A stretch of 64,000 nucleotides of DNA from Diphasiastrum complanatum (taxonomy: Eukaryota > Streptophyta > Lycopodiopsida > Lycopodiales > Lycopodiaceae): the NCBI GenBank assembly GCA_029204225.1, contig CM055094.1:10091234-10155233 (forward strand), given 5' to 3'. The notes under the pieces are model-generated. The model did not search any database and was not told the origin of the DNA. It saw nothing but the letters and a program-made list of their open reading frames with translations. Made by a program: the position numbers and the translations under genes. Within the stretch, counting starts at the first letter, position 1. Every line of letters starts with the position of its first letter. This document shows positions 21,498-35,416 of this stretch, piece after piece.

Positions 21498-24316
21498 TTT
21501 CAAGTGGATAATTCATTGCCATTTTCTGCTAATCCAGACTTGAAAATAAATGATCTGGATGTGGTGGAGAAGTACCGTAAAAGGCAATTGCTTCTAGAAA
21601 AAATGGCAAAAAATCAATGCCACCGCTGTCCAAAGTTGCAAGAACACTATGCACTTATCAAGAACCAACAAACGCTAATGGAACGCGTTAAGCAGTTGAA
21701 GTTTGAGCTGTCCGATGCTGCCCTTCAACAAATGCCAGATTTCCAGCAACGAGTAAGCTGCTTCGAAAATCCATTGCTCATATTTTATTATGCTCAAAAT
21801 AATTGTCTATTCTCCTAGCTCTTCTAAAACTTTGGTTGAAATCTTCCATAGATATCGACATCGACTTGGGCGTAGAGGAAATGCATTTCATGATCAGATT
21901 TGTGGTCGGTGTTAGCACAATAACTGAATTCTGGAATGGGTTGGGGATTACTGTAGTACTAGTGGCATTCGCATGTGAGAGCATGAAAGTAGTCATTTGT
22001 CTTATGAGCTGTATGAGATTGCAACTGAGTACCAGCCACTGAGGAAGTTATTATTCATAGAAGGAACTAGCATTCCTTTGTGATAATCTTCCAATGCCAA
22101 GTCCTTCAGCTGGGCTAGAGAACCAAAGAATCTCCAGGATTTTAAGTTCAATGATATCAGCTCTCTTGCTTTCTTTCTGAGCTCCCATCAGCCTTTGTTA
22201 AAAGGCTTTGTGAGGCCACAAATTAGAACTTTCTACAGATGAATTGTTGTTGGACTTTGGCCTTGGTCCAACTATTGACTGAATGTTCATTCCAATTATC
22301 TATCTTAGGGCCTCAAGAGTGATTTTCATTGTTTTGATAAATTGCATTTTCTCCTTGCACTGTACTTTCTATACTTGTTTCAGCTAGTTCCTGAATTTTG
22401 CAGGCATTGTTAATGTTAATGGTAAATGCCAATCCCTTGAACAAGTCTTATATATGATGTGAGTGAAACATATCACTCGGGTGCAATATTCATGTAGGCC
22501 ACCCAGTTTGGGATCCCCCATTGAAACATATGGGTTCTACTCAGAGTTCACATGCACCTTAGAACCCGATGGACCACCAACTAGACACATCACAACTTAG
22601 AAACGACATTAGTAGTGATGAACATTCATCGCACTGAATAATTCCCATTTTAGGCCAATTTAGCTAATTTATAAACCAAATAATGCTAGAATAGACTAAC
22701 AAATAACCTGGAAGCTTCCATCTCTGGACTGTTTTCAAGTTTGAAGTAGTGAAGCTTAGCAGGAGGGGGACGCAGTGTTAACTTGGAGGAGAACGTGGCC
22801 CTGGCAAAAGAGTATAAGCTATCATCGAGGAGACAGAATATGAAATCTACAGGGAATCTCATGTTGATTCCCAGAAAAAGTCAGCTAGAGCTGATTTGTC
22901 ACCAGTATATAATCAAGGTTGAATTGGTAGGTGGGTCTTACTAAAATTATAGAGGGATGGAGTCTTTGTATGCAAAGCATGTCTGGTCGAGAGATGCAAG
23001 AGAGAAGCATTTGGTATGACTTTGAACAACAAAAGAAACAAAAGAGGTCATTGAATTAGCTTATAGTTCAATGGAAGAAGTTTGAAGTCTATGTACGTGC
23101 TAAAGGCAATTTTGTAGCCACCAGTGGATTTCTGCCACACAATGCATACAACAAATGGTTGTCATAGCTTAAGCTTTGAAAATCTAGCTTAAATTGATGA
23201 CAGTAGTGACTTTCATGGAGCAGACATTCATTTTCTTTTGCTTGTGCAGATTGAGGTCCTACAAGATGTAGGATGTATTGACTCAGAACTTATTGTTCAG
23301 CTGAAAGGGCGTGTTGCTTGTGAGATTAACAGTGGCGATGAACTTATTGCAACTGAATGCCTTTTCGAAAACCAGCTTAGTGATCTTGATGCAGCAGAAG
23401 CTGTTGCATTGTTATCTGCACTTGTTTTCCAGCAGAAGGATGCAAGTGAACCTCTCTTGACAAAACGTCTTGCTGAAGCAAAAGAAAGGTTGGTTGACTC
23501 CACATAGTTGTGTGCTTGATATGTTTACTGACTTTGAGCTTTAATTCTGAAATGGGCATTTGTGAGCTGTCACAGAATGAAACTTTGTGAAATTCTCTCC
23601 TTAATCTTTCATTGCATTTTGGGAGCTTTGCAGTCAGTAGTCATTCTTGTCGTGAAATCCAAACTGCATCCTCATTTGATATGACAATAATATTTGATTT
23701 AGGCTTGTCAAGGCTGCTATCAGGCTCGGAGAAATTCAAGCCCATCACGGACTACAGATCAATCCTGAAGATTATGCCCGTGATGCCCTCAAGTTTGGAC
23801 TGATGGAAGTTGTCTATGAATGGGCAAAGGTCTTTGTCATTTCTCACAATCTTTTATTTAAAGCTCATTATGAAAGATTTGTATTCTTGAAAGATGCAAT
23901 CGTTTTCTTGGATTTTGAGGCTTCAATCTACTTGGGAGCTTTTCCTAAGTGCATAAATGCTGAAAGTGAACTCCTATGATTGATTTGGAAAAAACCTCGT
24001 TTGTTTATCCAAAACCAAGAAATGTTAAAGGGAACTTTAAGTTTTCTAATTTGATCCTTTCTGCAACCTACAGGGCACCCCATTTGCAGAGATTTGTGAG
24101 CTGACAGACGTTCCTGAGGGCTCAATTGTGCGGACAATTGTAAGACTGGATGAAACTTGCAGAGAATTCAAGAATGCTGCCCGTATTATAGGGGATTCTA
24201 GTCTTTTTAAGAAGATGGAGGAAGCATCTAATGCCATAAAACATGATATTGTATTTGCTGCTAGCTTGTATATTACTGGTCTCCCTTCCATTGAAAACTC
24301 GCAAACAAGTCACTGA
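21498..24316 (+). CDS. SKI2: SKI2 DExH-box RNA helicase, C-terminal four exons
   Basis: Exons 21498-21752, 23250-23488, 23703-23829 and 24074-24316 (stop TGA) join in frame to 287 codons. The joins are phase 0, phase 2 and phase 0, with donors GTAAGC, GTTGGT and GTCTTT. The protein carries the end of the Ski2-like arch region (CHRCPKLQEHY, MPDFQQR) and the DSHCT domain: KGRVACEI, ECLFENQL, LKFGLMEVVYEWAKGTPF, VRLDETCREFKNAARI and DIVFAASLYITG. SKI2 is the 3'-5' helicase of the cytosolic SKI complex (with SKI3 and SKI8), which threads mRNA into the exosome for decay, including non-stop decay and siRNA limitation in plants. The full plant protein is about 1,300 residues, so the helicase core should lie upstream, but I find no trace of it. 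Exons carry no nonsense codons or frameshifts. Confidence 0.9.
21753..23249 (+). other. SKI2 intron, nothing else seen
   Basis: A 1,497-bp intron between phase-0 exons, donor GTAAGC, acceptor TTGTGCAG. No transposon, repeat or RNA gene was recognised inside. Confidence 0.75.
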
Positions 24317-24627
24317 TGTCTCACCTCTCTTTTTCTAGTTCGAATTCTTGTCTCAAGTTACAAGTGCTGTAAAATTTTACGAAGTTCTTGTTTAGATAGA
24401 TTTGTATAGAATCTGTAACATATATCTCTTGTGACCCTAGGTCCTATTTTCTTTTCTTTTAGAGTTAGGATGATTGATTCTATCTAAACTGGAGTACATT
24501 CTCCAGATTATCAGAACAGGCATATTGCATGCCATCATATTCTTTTAATTCTACAGATTTTACTTATGCTTGAGAAGTTTGTCTGATCCAAATATTGTTG
24601 GATGCTTTTGTTTCTAATCCTCTTTTG
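24317..24627 (+). other. SKI2 3' UTR / downstream flank
   Basis: About 310 bp between the SKI2 stop and the copia insertion. No canonical AATAAA is present, so either the poly(A) signal is variant or the transcript ran into what now lies beyond 29966. Bases 24623-24627 (TTTTG) are the left target-site duplication of the copia. Confidence 0.5.
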
Positions 24628-25017
24628 TGTCAAATTCCAAGGCCTAGCTATGGAGTATCATAACAGCATAGTAAGCACACTATGAAAGCTTCAGAAAACC
24701 AGCTATGGAGTAGAACACAAAAGCAAGAGAGAGAGGACTTCAAAGCTCACACAACATGAATGAATATTCAAAGTGTAGTAGGGCGTGGAAACCCCTCCAA
24801 AGTTTGGGCTACATATAGCATGTTATGTATAGAGGTGGTGTCTTGCTAATTCTAGCTCTAGAACCCACATGGGTCCTTAACCTACTTGATTTACTTGCTT
24901 AATTAGCACAAGTGGGGTGTACTATGTACATAAATGTTTTACCCCCATGTCTTATGCACAACTTACAAGTTACAAGTATACAAGCCTTAAGGGGCAAAAT
25001 AGGCATTTATTTCAACA
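24628..25017 (-). repeat. Copia-A 3' LTR
   Basis: Starts TGTCAAATTCC and ends ATTTCAACA on the plus strand. On the minus strand its first six bases TGTTGA provide the stop codon of pol. Confidence 0.97.
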
Positions 25018-26682
25018 CCCCCCCTCAATGGCTATTTTGTTCATACCAACACCTAGCATGCTACGAAACTTTTCAAATTTTTCTCTGCTAAGTGCCTTAG
25101 TAAAGATATCTGCTGCTTGTTCGTTGGTATCACAGTACTCGAGCTGAATTTCTCCGCTTTGTATCTTCTCTCGTAAGAAGTGTTGATCCACCTCAATATG
25201 CTTCGTACGAGCATGGTACACAGGATTTTTGGCAAGCTGGATGCAACTCTGGCTGTCACACTGAAGAATAGTAGGACCATCCTGTGGAATCTGCACCTCC
25301 CCAAGAAGTCTCCTAAGCCATATTGCCTCGCAGGTAGCTTTTGCCGCTGCCCTGTACTCAGCCTCTATTGATGATAAGATAACTGTGGGCTGTTTCTTGC
25401 TACACCAAGAAATGGCCCCTGAACCAAGGTTAAAAGTGTAACCTGTGGTCGACTTTCGATCATCCCTATCACCTGCCCAATCCGAATCAGTAAAGCCTCC
25501 AAGCTGAAGCTTTCCGTCATCTGTGTACTCAATCCCATAGCAGGTTGTCCCTTTGACATACCTCAAAACCCTTTTGGCTGCTTTCCAATGTGCTTCAATT
25601 GGAGAACTCATGAACTGGCTTGCTACACCAACCGCATAGGAAATGTCTGGTCTCGTAGTGGTGAGATATATCAGGCTACCCACAAGTTGCCTATAAAGAG
25701 TCTCGTCCACAAAAGGAGTGCCATCATCTTTGGATGGCTTACTGCTGGTATCAATGGGCGTGGAAACGGGTTTGCAATCCTGCATGTTAAACTTGTTTAA
25801 AACTTCACATGCATAGTTGGCTTGGGAAATAAACACACAGTTTTCCTTTTTCCAAACCTCCAAACCAAGACAATAGTGGATTAAGCCCAAATCCTTCATC
25901 TCGAACTCATTTGATAAATGAGCCTTCACCTTTTCAATAAGCTGCCCATTGTTACCCGTGATGACCAAGTCATCCACATAGAGAACTATCAAAACAATGT
26001 TCCCATCTTCCTCCTTCACGAACAGGTTGCAATCCGACTGACTCTTTATGAATTGCTCCTTGGCAAAATAGTCGTCAATACGACTATACCAGGCCCTGGG
26101 TGCCTGCTTCAAACCATATAAGGCCTTCTTAAGCCTGCATACCATACTTTCCTTGCCCTTAGCCTCAAAACCTTGTGGCTGTTCCATGTAGACTTCTTCA
26201 GCCAACTGTCCATTAAGAAAAGCACTCTTCACGTCCATTTGATGGACCTCCCAACCCAAAAATGCAGCCAATGCTAAAACCAACCTGATAGACGTCATCT
26301 TAGCTACCGGTGCAAACGTCTCATCATAGTCCAAGCCCTCCTTCTGTGCATAGCCTTTAGCAACCAGCCTTGCCTTATGCTTTTCGATGCTCCCATCAGA
26401 TTTGTATTTGGTCCTGTAGACCCACTTACAGCCAATAGGACACTTCCCTTTTGGTAACTTCACCAAATCCCATGTATCATTCTTGAGAATGGAGTCGTAC
26501 TCCTCTTGCATAGCATGTTGCCATACCTTCTCATCTGCTGCCTCAACGAATGTATGTGGATCTTGTGAATCCAAAATAGTAGTCATAAGTGCATAGTTTG
26601 TCTCCTGGTGTTCATGCTGCTGGGCTTGCCTTTGAGACCTCCTAGCCCCTGGATTGCTGCTCTCTCCCTCATCCAATATCAA
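25012..26682 (-). pseudogene. Copia-A reverse transcriptase and RNase H
   Basis: A 556-residue frame holding the complete RT and RNase H. Markers in order: [78 protein letters not shown] (catalytic YVDD), then RPDISYAVG, TDSDWAGDRDDRKSTTGY, SSIEAEYRAAA and KHIEVDQHFLREK. All RT and RNase H catalytic residues look intact in this part. It is cut off from the upstream pol by a TAG at 26689-26691. The stop TGA lies within the 3' LTR, so the last codons are written in the polypurine tract. Confidence 0.95.
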
Positions 26683-26688
26683 ACCATC

Positions 26689-27540
26689 CTACACAGTTTG
26701 CCAATACCACTTGGGAAACTTCTTCCTTGCAGTTGGTGATGAAGACGGTGAATAGGACTCAACAGATTTGCCCCTTTCCTTCCGCTTCCTAGCCTCCTCG
26801 GATTCTTCCTCTTGATCACTCATATGATCATCCTGAGGCTCCCCAATATATGGATGTGGGTCATCAAGTATTGGCACAAATTCACTTGTACCATCCTCCA
26901 TCTCAAGTTCCTCTATAGGAGGCGTTTGATCTTCTTCAAAGATCACATCTCGACTTATGATCCTTTTCTTGCTAGTAAGATCGTAAAGTCTGTAAGCTTT
27001 GCTTTCTTCACTGTATCCCAAGAAAATACTCTTTGCTGATTTTGCATCCAGCTTCTTCCTGTTATCCTTGGGAATATGGGCATAGGCCGTACAACCAAAC
27101 ACTCGCAAAGCGCCTACCTTGGGCTTAATGCCGCTAAATGCCTCTTCTGGAGTCTTGCCTTCCATAGCTTTTGTTGGACTTCTATTCAACAGAAACACTG
27201 CTGTGTGCATTGCCTCGCCCCAAAAAGAGTTGGGCAACCCCTTTGCCTTGAGCATGCACCTTGCACACTCCACAATAGTTCAGTTCTTTCTCTCTGCTAC
27301 GCCTTTTTGCTGAGGGGTATGAGGAGCTGTAAGCTGCCTTTTGATCCCATTGGCCTTGCAGAATTCCACAAATTCTGTCTTAATGAACTCTCCACCACCG
27401 TCTGACCTGAGCATCTTTATCTTCTTTCCTGAATGTTCTTCTACCAAAGCTTTGAAATGCAGGAAGTACTTGAATGCTTCAGATTTTAACTTCAAGAAAT
27501 AAATCCAAATCTTGCGTGAGAAGTCATCAATAAAGGTCAT
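26689..27540 (-). pseudogene. Copia-A integrase
   Basis: Two frames: 27540-27280 with MTFIDDFSRKIWIYFLK, MLRSDGGGEFIKTEF (second catalytic Asp), TPQQKGVAERKN (catalytic Glu); then 27273-26689 with [50 protein letters not shown] and RDVIFEE, ending in an acidic linker. An in-frame TGA (27280-27282) sits where ERKNR is usual, consistent with CGA to TGA. The 5' junction to the preceding frame is a one-base shift in a run of Gs at about 27550. Confidence 0.93.
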
Positions 27541-27949
27541 AAAGTAATATGCCCCCCCTTGCAGATTTTGTTTGGGTTGGTCCCCACAAATCTGAATGTA
27601 TCAAGTCAAGTATGCCTGCTGCCCTGGTGGTGCTTTCCTTGGGAAACTTATGTCTTTGTTGTTTTCCCATAGCGCAAGCCTCGCAAACTGAAGAGCTTGG
27701 CTTAACAACTGGAAGCCCCTCCACCATATGATGTTGGTTCAACACCTGCATGCTTTGGTAGCCAAGATGTCCATACCTCTCATGCCACAACCTATCCACA
27801 TCCCTTCCTTTTGCTGTATAAGCATGCTGACTAGGGATAGAAGTGTATAACCTGTATAGATTATCTTCCTGCAATCCTTTGGCCACAACCTTCATATTAT
27901 CACTCAAGTCCAACACAAGACAAGAAGTAGCATCAAATTCTACTTTCAT
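27527..27949 (-). pseudogene. Copia-A GAG-pre-integrase region
   Basis: 140 residues with [26 protein letters not shown] and CEACAMGKQQRHKFP (HHCC zinc site), then LDLIHSDLWGPTQTKSARGG (first catalytic Asp of integrase). It begins just after a one-base frameshift from the protease frame and ends at another frameshift in the G run. Confidence 0.92.
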
Positions 27950-27969
27950 ATTTTGTTGAGTGATAGCTC

Positions 27970-28602
27970 CTACTGAAAGAAGATTTTAGCAAGTCCTAGT
28001 ACATATAAGACATTCTTAATGACTTTGACTTCTCCTGATGGAAGCTTTACAGGTACTGTGCCCTTTCCCTTGACCTTGTGTGTTGAGTTGTCACCTAGGC
28101 ACACCTCTTGTCCATCACTAATCCCCACAAAGGTATCAAACCAATCCCTATGAGGGGTCATGTGCTTTGAAGCACCTGAGTCAATGTACCAACCACCTGT
28201 TGTAGCTTGTGAAGCCAATGCAACAGAGAATAACTCAGCTTGCCTTATGTCACTCTGCTCCTCTCTTGCAACACTCTCAACAACATTTCCTCCTTGCTTC
28301 TTTGTGCCCTTCTTTTGGTCTGCAAGCTTCTTCCTGCACTCAAAAGCAAAGTGTCCATATTTACCACAGTAATTGCAATTCCCCTTCCTTCGAGGTGTGG
28401 AAGAAGTATTCGAGGAGGGTTGTGCTTCTGACATCTGCAAGTTCTCCATTCCTTGCTCAAGTGTTTGTGGTGTTCCTTTGTTCTTGCCTTTACCTTTCTT
28501 CTTATCCTTAGCTGGATTTTGCTTCTTCTTAGAAGCAAAGGCATGCTCCTGGAAATCTTCCCTCTTGGAGAGATTAACTCTCCTCATCTCCTCCTGTAAC
28601 AA
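27970..28602 (-). pseudogene. Copia-A gag C-terminus and protease
   Basis: A Lys-rich segment, then the CCHC zinc knuckle CNYCGKYGHFAFEC and the aspartic protease motif [18 protein letters not shown] followed by VCLGDNSTHKVKGKG and KVIKNVLYV. The frame ends early because one base is missing where the family reads a Lys-Asn-Leu-Leu-Ser block. A TAA at 28645-28647 separates it from the rest of gag. Confidence 0.93.
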
Positions 28603-28644
28603 GAGACCATAGACTTCTTCATAGGTAGGGATCTTCTCTCTTAC

Positions 28645-29148
28645 TTATATCATCATCACAAAGTTCTGATAAGCATATGACAAGCTATTCAGAACTATTG
28701 GCACCAAGTCTTTGTCAGCAATAGACTTTCCAAGTACAGAAAGCTGATATCTAATATCCTGAATCTTAGTAAGATGATCAGTAACTGTCTCCCGTGTCTC
28801 CATTCTGAGAGTATACAACTTGTTCTTCAAGTAGGGAAACCTGGTTGTACTTGCTGTCTCATACAATGCACAAAGAATGTGCCATGCATCCACAGGCCCT
28901 TTGGCTGACCTGATTAGAGGAATCACATTATCCCTCACTGACATGTTGATGATTCTGTGTGCCTTTTCCCCTCTCTTGATATAGTCCTTAAGTTCAAGTT
29001 CAGATGTTGGAACAGGCTCCTCACCTGTCACAAGCTTCCAACATTCTCTGTCTTCAAGAATGTTCTTGATCTTGAATTTCCATATGCTAAAGTTAGTGCC
29101 ATCAAGCCGGCTGGCTTCACTCAGCATGCTCTTTGCAAGACTAGACAT
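28645..29148 (-). pseudogene. Copia-A gag, N-terminal part
   Basis: The likely start is the Met of MSSLAKSMLSEASRLDG at 29148; an upstream in-frame Met at 29196 lacks the family start. It has LDGTNFSIWKFKIKNIL (DUF4219-like), KAHRIINMSVRD, WHILCALYETASTTR and the UBN2-type segment [26 protein letters not shown], then TAA. This is the standard copia capsid gag. Confidence 0.93.
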
Positions 29149-29556
29149 AGCTGGATAGAAATAAAACACAAAAGGCAAACTGGGGTTTTCACCCAACTAG
29201 GGTATGCAGCCACTTGCTCAATAACCCTCAGCTTCTGGATTTGAAACTATCCCCCTATATGGCTGTCCTAGCCCTTGTCCAAGATCCACTCAGAACTTTC
29301 ACTGAAGTCCCCACTGTAGAAAGCGCCCTCCTACAGTCCTGGCTGTCCAAAAAGACTCAAAAAATTTTGTCTCAAATTAGAAACTTTTTGGCTCCCTGTA
29401 CTCCCCTTGCCAATAGTACTCCAACCATGCAGATAGCACAAAGATCAGATGCCCCTACAAAAAGTGCTCCCTCCTCAAAGGTAAGCTACTCTCCAGGAAT
29501 GGCAGGAATCTGATCAAAAACAGGTCCAAGCTTTCACCACACCACAGGCAACATAA

Positions 29557-29961
29557 CCTGCTCTGATACCATGACAAATTCCAAGGCCTAGCTATGGAGT
29601 ATCATAACAGCATAGTAAGCACACTATGAAAGCTTCAGAAAACCAGCTATGGAGTAGAACATAAAAGCAAGAGAGAGAGGACTTCAAAGCTCACACAACA
29701 TGAATGAATATTCAAAGTGTAGTAGGGCGTGGAAACCCCTCCAAAGTTTGGGCTACATATAGCATGTTATGTATAGAGGTGGTGTCTTGCTAATTCTAGC
29801 TCTAGAACCCACATGGGTCCTTAACCTACTTGATTTACTTGCTTAATTAGCACAAGTGGGGTGTACTATGTACATAAATGTTTTACCCCCATGTCTTATG
29901 CACAACTTACAAGTTACAAGTATACAAGCCTTAAGGGGCAAAATAGGCATTTATTTCAACA
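29557..29961 (-). repeat. Copia-A PBS and 5' LTR
   Basis: PBS TGGTATCAGAGCAGG (minus strand, 29557-29571) directly abuts the LTR 29572-29961. The right target-site duplication TTTTG follows at 29962-29966. Confidence 0.97.
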
Positions 29962-29966
29962 TTTTG

Positions 29967-32762
<2,796 letters not shown>

Positions 32763-33670
32763 AGGTGAAAAGTTTTGTACAATAATTTAGCAAAATCGAG
32801 GGATTATGTCACTATGCATAGAGCTTGTCAAGATACCAATTTCAATGAACTCACTTCTTGAAGTGAGGCACAATGTCAAATATTTTTGCAATAATTATTT
32901 GCTATAATTATGTAGTGCTCTATTTCATGGGCTGACTGACTCTTGTTCGAAAACTTTAAAAAATCATCAAAAATGTCAATGGAAAAGGCTTAATCTGAAA
33001 GTCTTATGCTATAAATTGTTGGGTGGATTCTACTTTTTTTGCAAGATCCATTCTCTACACAGGCAAACAAGTTTTTCTAGTTTAGGCCCCATTGTTTCAT
33101 GGTGTCTAGATGTATTGTGGATAGTACCATAAGAAAACATTATCAACTTTAAGATGCTACATGGGTCACATTCCTTGCTTTCCATGTGGTTTGAAATGTT
33201 TGCTTTTGTAAGTACTTGCAAGGTGAAAAGTTTTGTACAATAATTTAGCAAAATCAAGGGATTGTGTCACTATGGATAGAGCTTGTCAAGGCACCAATTT
33301 CAATGAACGCACTTCTTGAAGCAAGTGAGGCACAATATCAAATATTTTTGCACTTGCTATAATTACGTAGTGCTCTATTTCATGGGCTGACTCTTGTTTG
33401 AAAACTATAAGAAACCATCAAAACGTCAATGGCAAAGGCTTAATCTGAAATTTTTATGCTATAAATTGTTGGGTGGAAGCTACTTTTTTTGCAAGATCCA
33501 TTCTCTACACATGCAAACAAGTTCTTCTAGTTTGGGCCTCATTGTTTCATGGCAATCATGTGGTTGTCTAGATATATTTTGGATACTATCATAAGAAAAT
33601 ATTATCAACTTTAAGGTGCTACATGGGTCACATTCCTTGCTTTACATGTGATTTGAAATGTTTGCTTTTG
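32763..33670. repeat. Tandem duplication, unit about 457 bp
   Basis: Two adjacent copies (32763-33219 and 33220-33670) share AGGTGAAAAGTTTTGTACAA at the start and TTGCTTTTGTAAGTACTTG at the end. They differ by many substitutions and a few indels, such as CAATCATGTGGTT only in copy two. A shorter third partial start (CAAGTTTTGTACAATTAG) precedes copy one near 32733. No coding potential was seen. Confidence 0.9.
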
Positions 33671-34768
33671 TAAGTACTTGATAACATTGAATAAGTACTA
33701 CTCCTTTTCCCCTTCCAAGAACACTATATTTTCCTCATGTTAAGGCTTTTGTCTTGTAGAAGCTATCAAAATCTCTCTCTAGGATAATCAACAGAAAGGT
33801 TGGCCCTTCTAAGCACATGCAAAAGGTGACCATGGGAGTCGTGTATACTCCATCATGATTGAGGGTGGAGGTAAGGATTTGAGAGTTGAGTATCCTTGAA
33901 AGGTGGCATCATGATATCTCCATTATCACAAAGGCTTCTCTATTGTTGGATGATGTGGAGCCCTACATGCATCCTCAATCAAGATAAAGTACAGTTTTAT
34001 GGGCCTATCAAACTTTTGGTTTCAATATGGGAAGCTTAACCATATAGAATTCAACTGCTAAATCGAATGCAAAGAAAACATTCAAGAATACGCCTACCAT
34101 AGAAACCCCAATCTTGACAAATGACAGCGGCACCATTAACTATAATATGGCAGCGTCACCCAATTTAGCAACATGTGTTGTTAATGAGATAGATATTATC
34201 AAGAATACCCTTGTAACATTTTTGTCTCACCATAGCTAGCATCTAAAATTATTGATGTAAAATGTAGCCTTTACTTAGGACTAATGTTGATTTTAGAAGA
34301 ACAACAAGAATCTGAATTGAAGTTCCTAATGTATGTTTAGAAACCCAAAGCTAAGACCTAATCAAAAGAGGAAGAATGGCAAATGATAATTGACTAAAAA
34401 TCTTTGATATCCATGAGTAAAGATGAACAACATCCAAAAAAAACTCTAAAATTATGCAAAAGTGTACTAACAACAAAATAGATGAGCCTATAGAACAAAG
34501 CTATTAGCAACATAAGATTGGTAGAAAACATTAAACATCTTAAACGAAGAAAAGATTTAAGAACCTATTGCAAATACTAGAGACGAGAGGACAACATTCG
34601 ACGAACGAAGTTGTGGATAGGCGATGGTAGGTCCGATATAGAGGGATTTGATCCTTGATCACTGGCCATTTGAAAGCTTTATTAGGATTAAAACAATAAT
34701 CACCAAAGCAGAGGTTCCATCATGTATCAATCTTGGAAATCGTGAGGAGCGCCACACATTGTAGTAGG
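33671..34768. other. No gene recognised
   Basis: AT-rich, no supported coding region, repeat or RNA gene. Confidence 0.5.
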
Positions 34769-35416
34769 TGTGAGAAATTGTCAACTAGTTTGATCTATTT
34801 TGATTATTTGGCAATTTAGGCCAATATGCATTTCATATTGGAGATAAACTTTATGAAGTTATTTTTAGCCTAAGTTCATTTGAATTACCACTTTTAAAAA
34901 GTGTGGAAAGTGTAGAAGGTCGAGTTTAGAAGATTCAAATTTGAAAATTTGTTCATTGAATCTAGTCCATAATTTTAGTAGGGGTTTTTCATATGGAGGG
35001 AAACAAAGATCATTAATGAGGCATGGACCTGTTATAAATAGATGTACAGACATGGGAAGAGAAGCATTCTCTCTCTCTCTACTCTCATTCATGTTTATAC
35101 ATGAGATCTCTTTGGGGTTCCATACTCATTGGTGCACTATAGTATTGATATCTTGAATTTTTGTGTGTAGAATGTAATTGTTTGATGTTTGATTTACATG
35201 TGTGAAATACAATAGCTTACTGGTTTTGTATGGACAGCAACAATACTTAATCATTCATATCTGATTTTGTCAAGATCTATTAGAGTCTATGGCTTCTATG
35301 CATTGTTAGAGCTAGATTTCTACATTGGTGCTAGATGTGCTATCTTAAGTAATCAAAAATCTTAGGAGATTGATTGGATCTTAATGATCTAATTTTTCTT
35401 CACATGGTATCAGAGC
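34769..35416 (+). repeat. Copia LTR and PBS, plus orientation
   Basis: LTR 34769-35404 starts TGTGAGAAATTG and ends TTTTTCTTCACA. PBS TGGTATCAGAGC is at 35405-35416. A TATA-like GTTATAAATAG lies at about 35030 and a CT-rich leader follows. The TATA neighbourhood (GGACCTGTTATAAA) is shared with the sequence at 62519. No gag follows to the right, so this is a 5' LTR of a deleted element. Confidence 0.8.

Larger units (their letters stand above)
24628..29961 (-). mobile_element. Copia-A: full-length Ty1/copia retrotransposon, recent insertion
   Basis: A 5,334-bp element with LTRs 24628-25017 and 29572-29961 (390 bp each) that differ at only two positions I can find (third base, and C/T at about position 93). 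TSD TTTTG at 24623-24627 and 29962-29966. Minus-strand PBS TGGTATCAGAGCAGG (29557-29571); polypurine tract GAGGGGGGG next to the 3' LTR (25018-25026). Internal order gag, protease, GAG-pre-integrase, integrase, RT, RNase H is complete and copia-type. Coding is broken by three nonsense codons and two frameshifts. It sits about 310 bp past the SKI2 stop codon in opposite orientation. Confidence 0.97.

Noticed and set aside
35405-35416. tRNA-like sequences at TGGTATCAGAGC sites
   Set aside because: These are primer-binding sites complementary to the tRNA 3' end; no cloverleaf is present around any of them.
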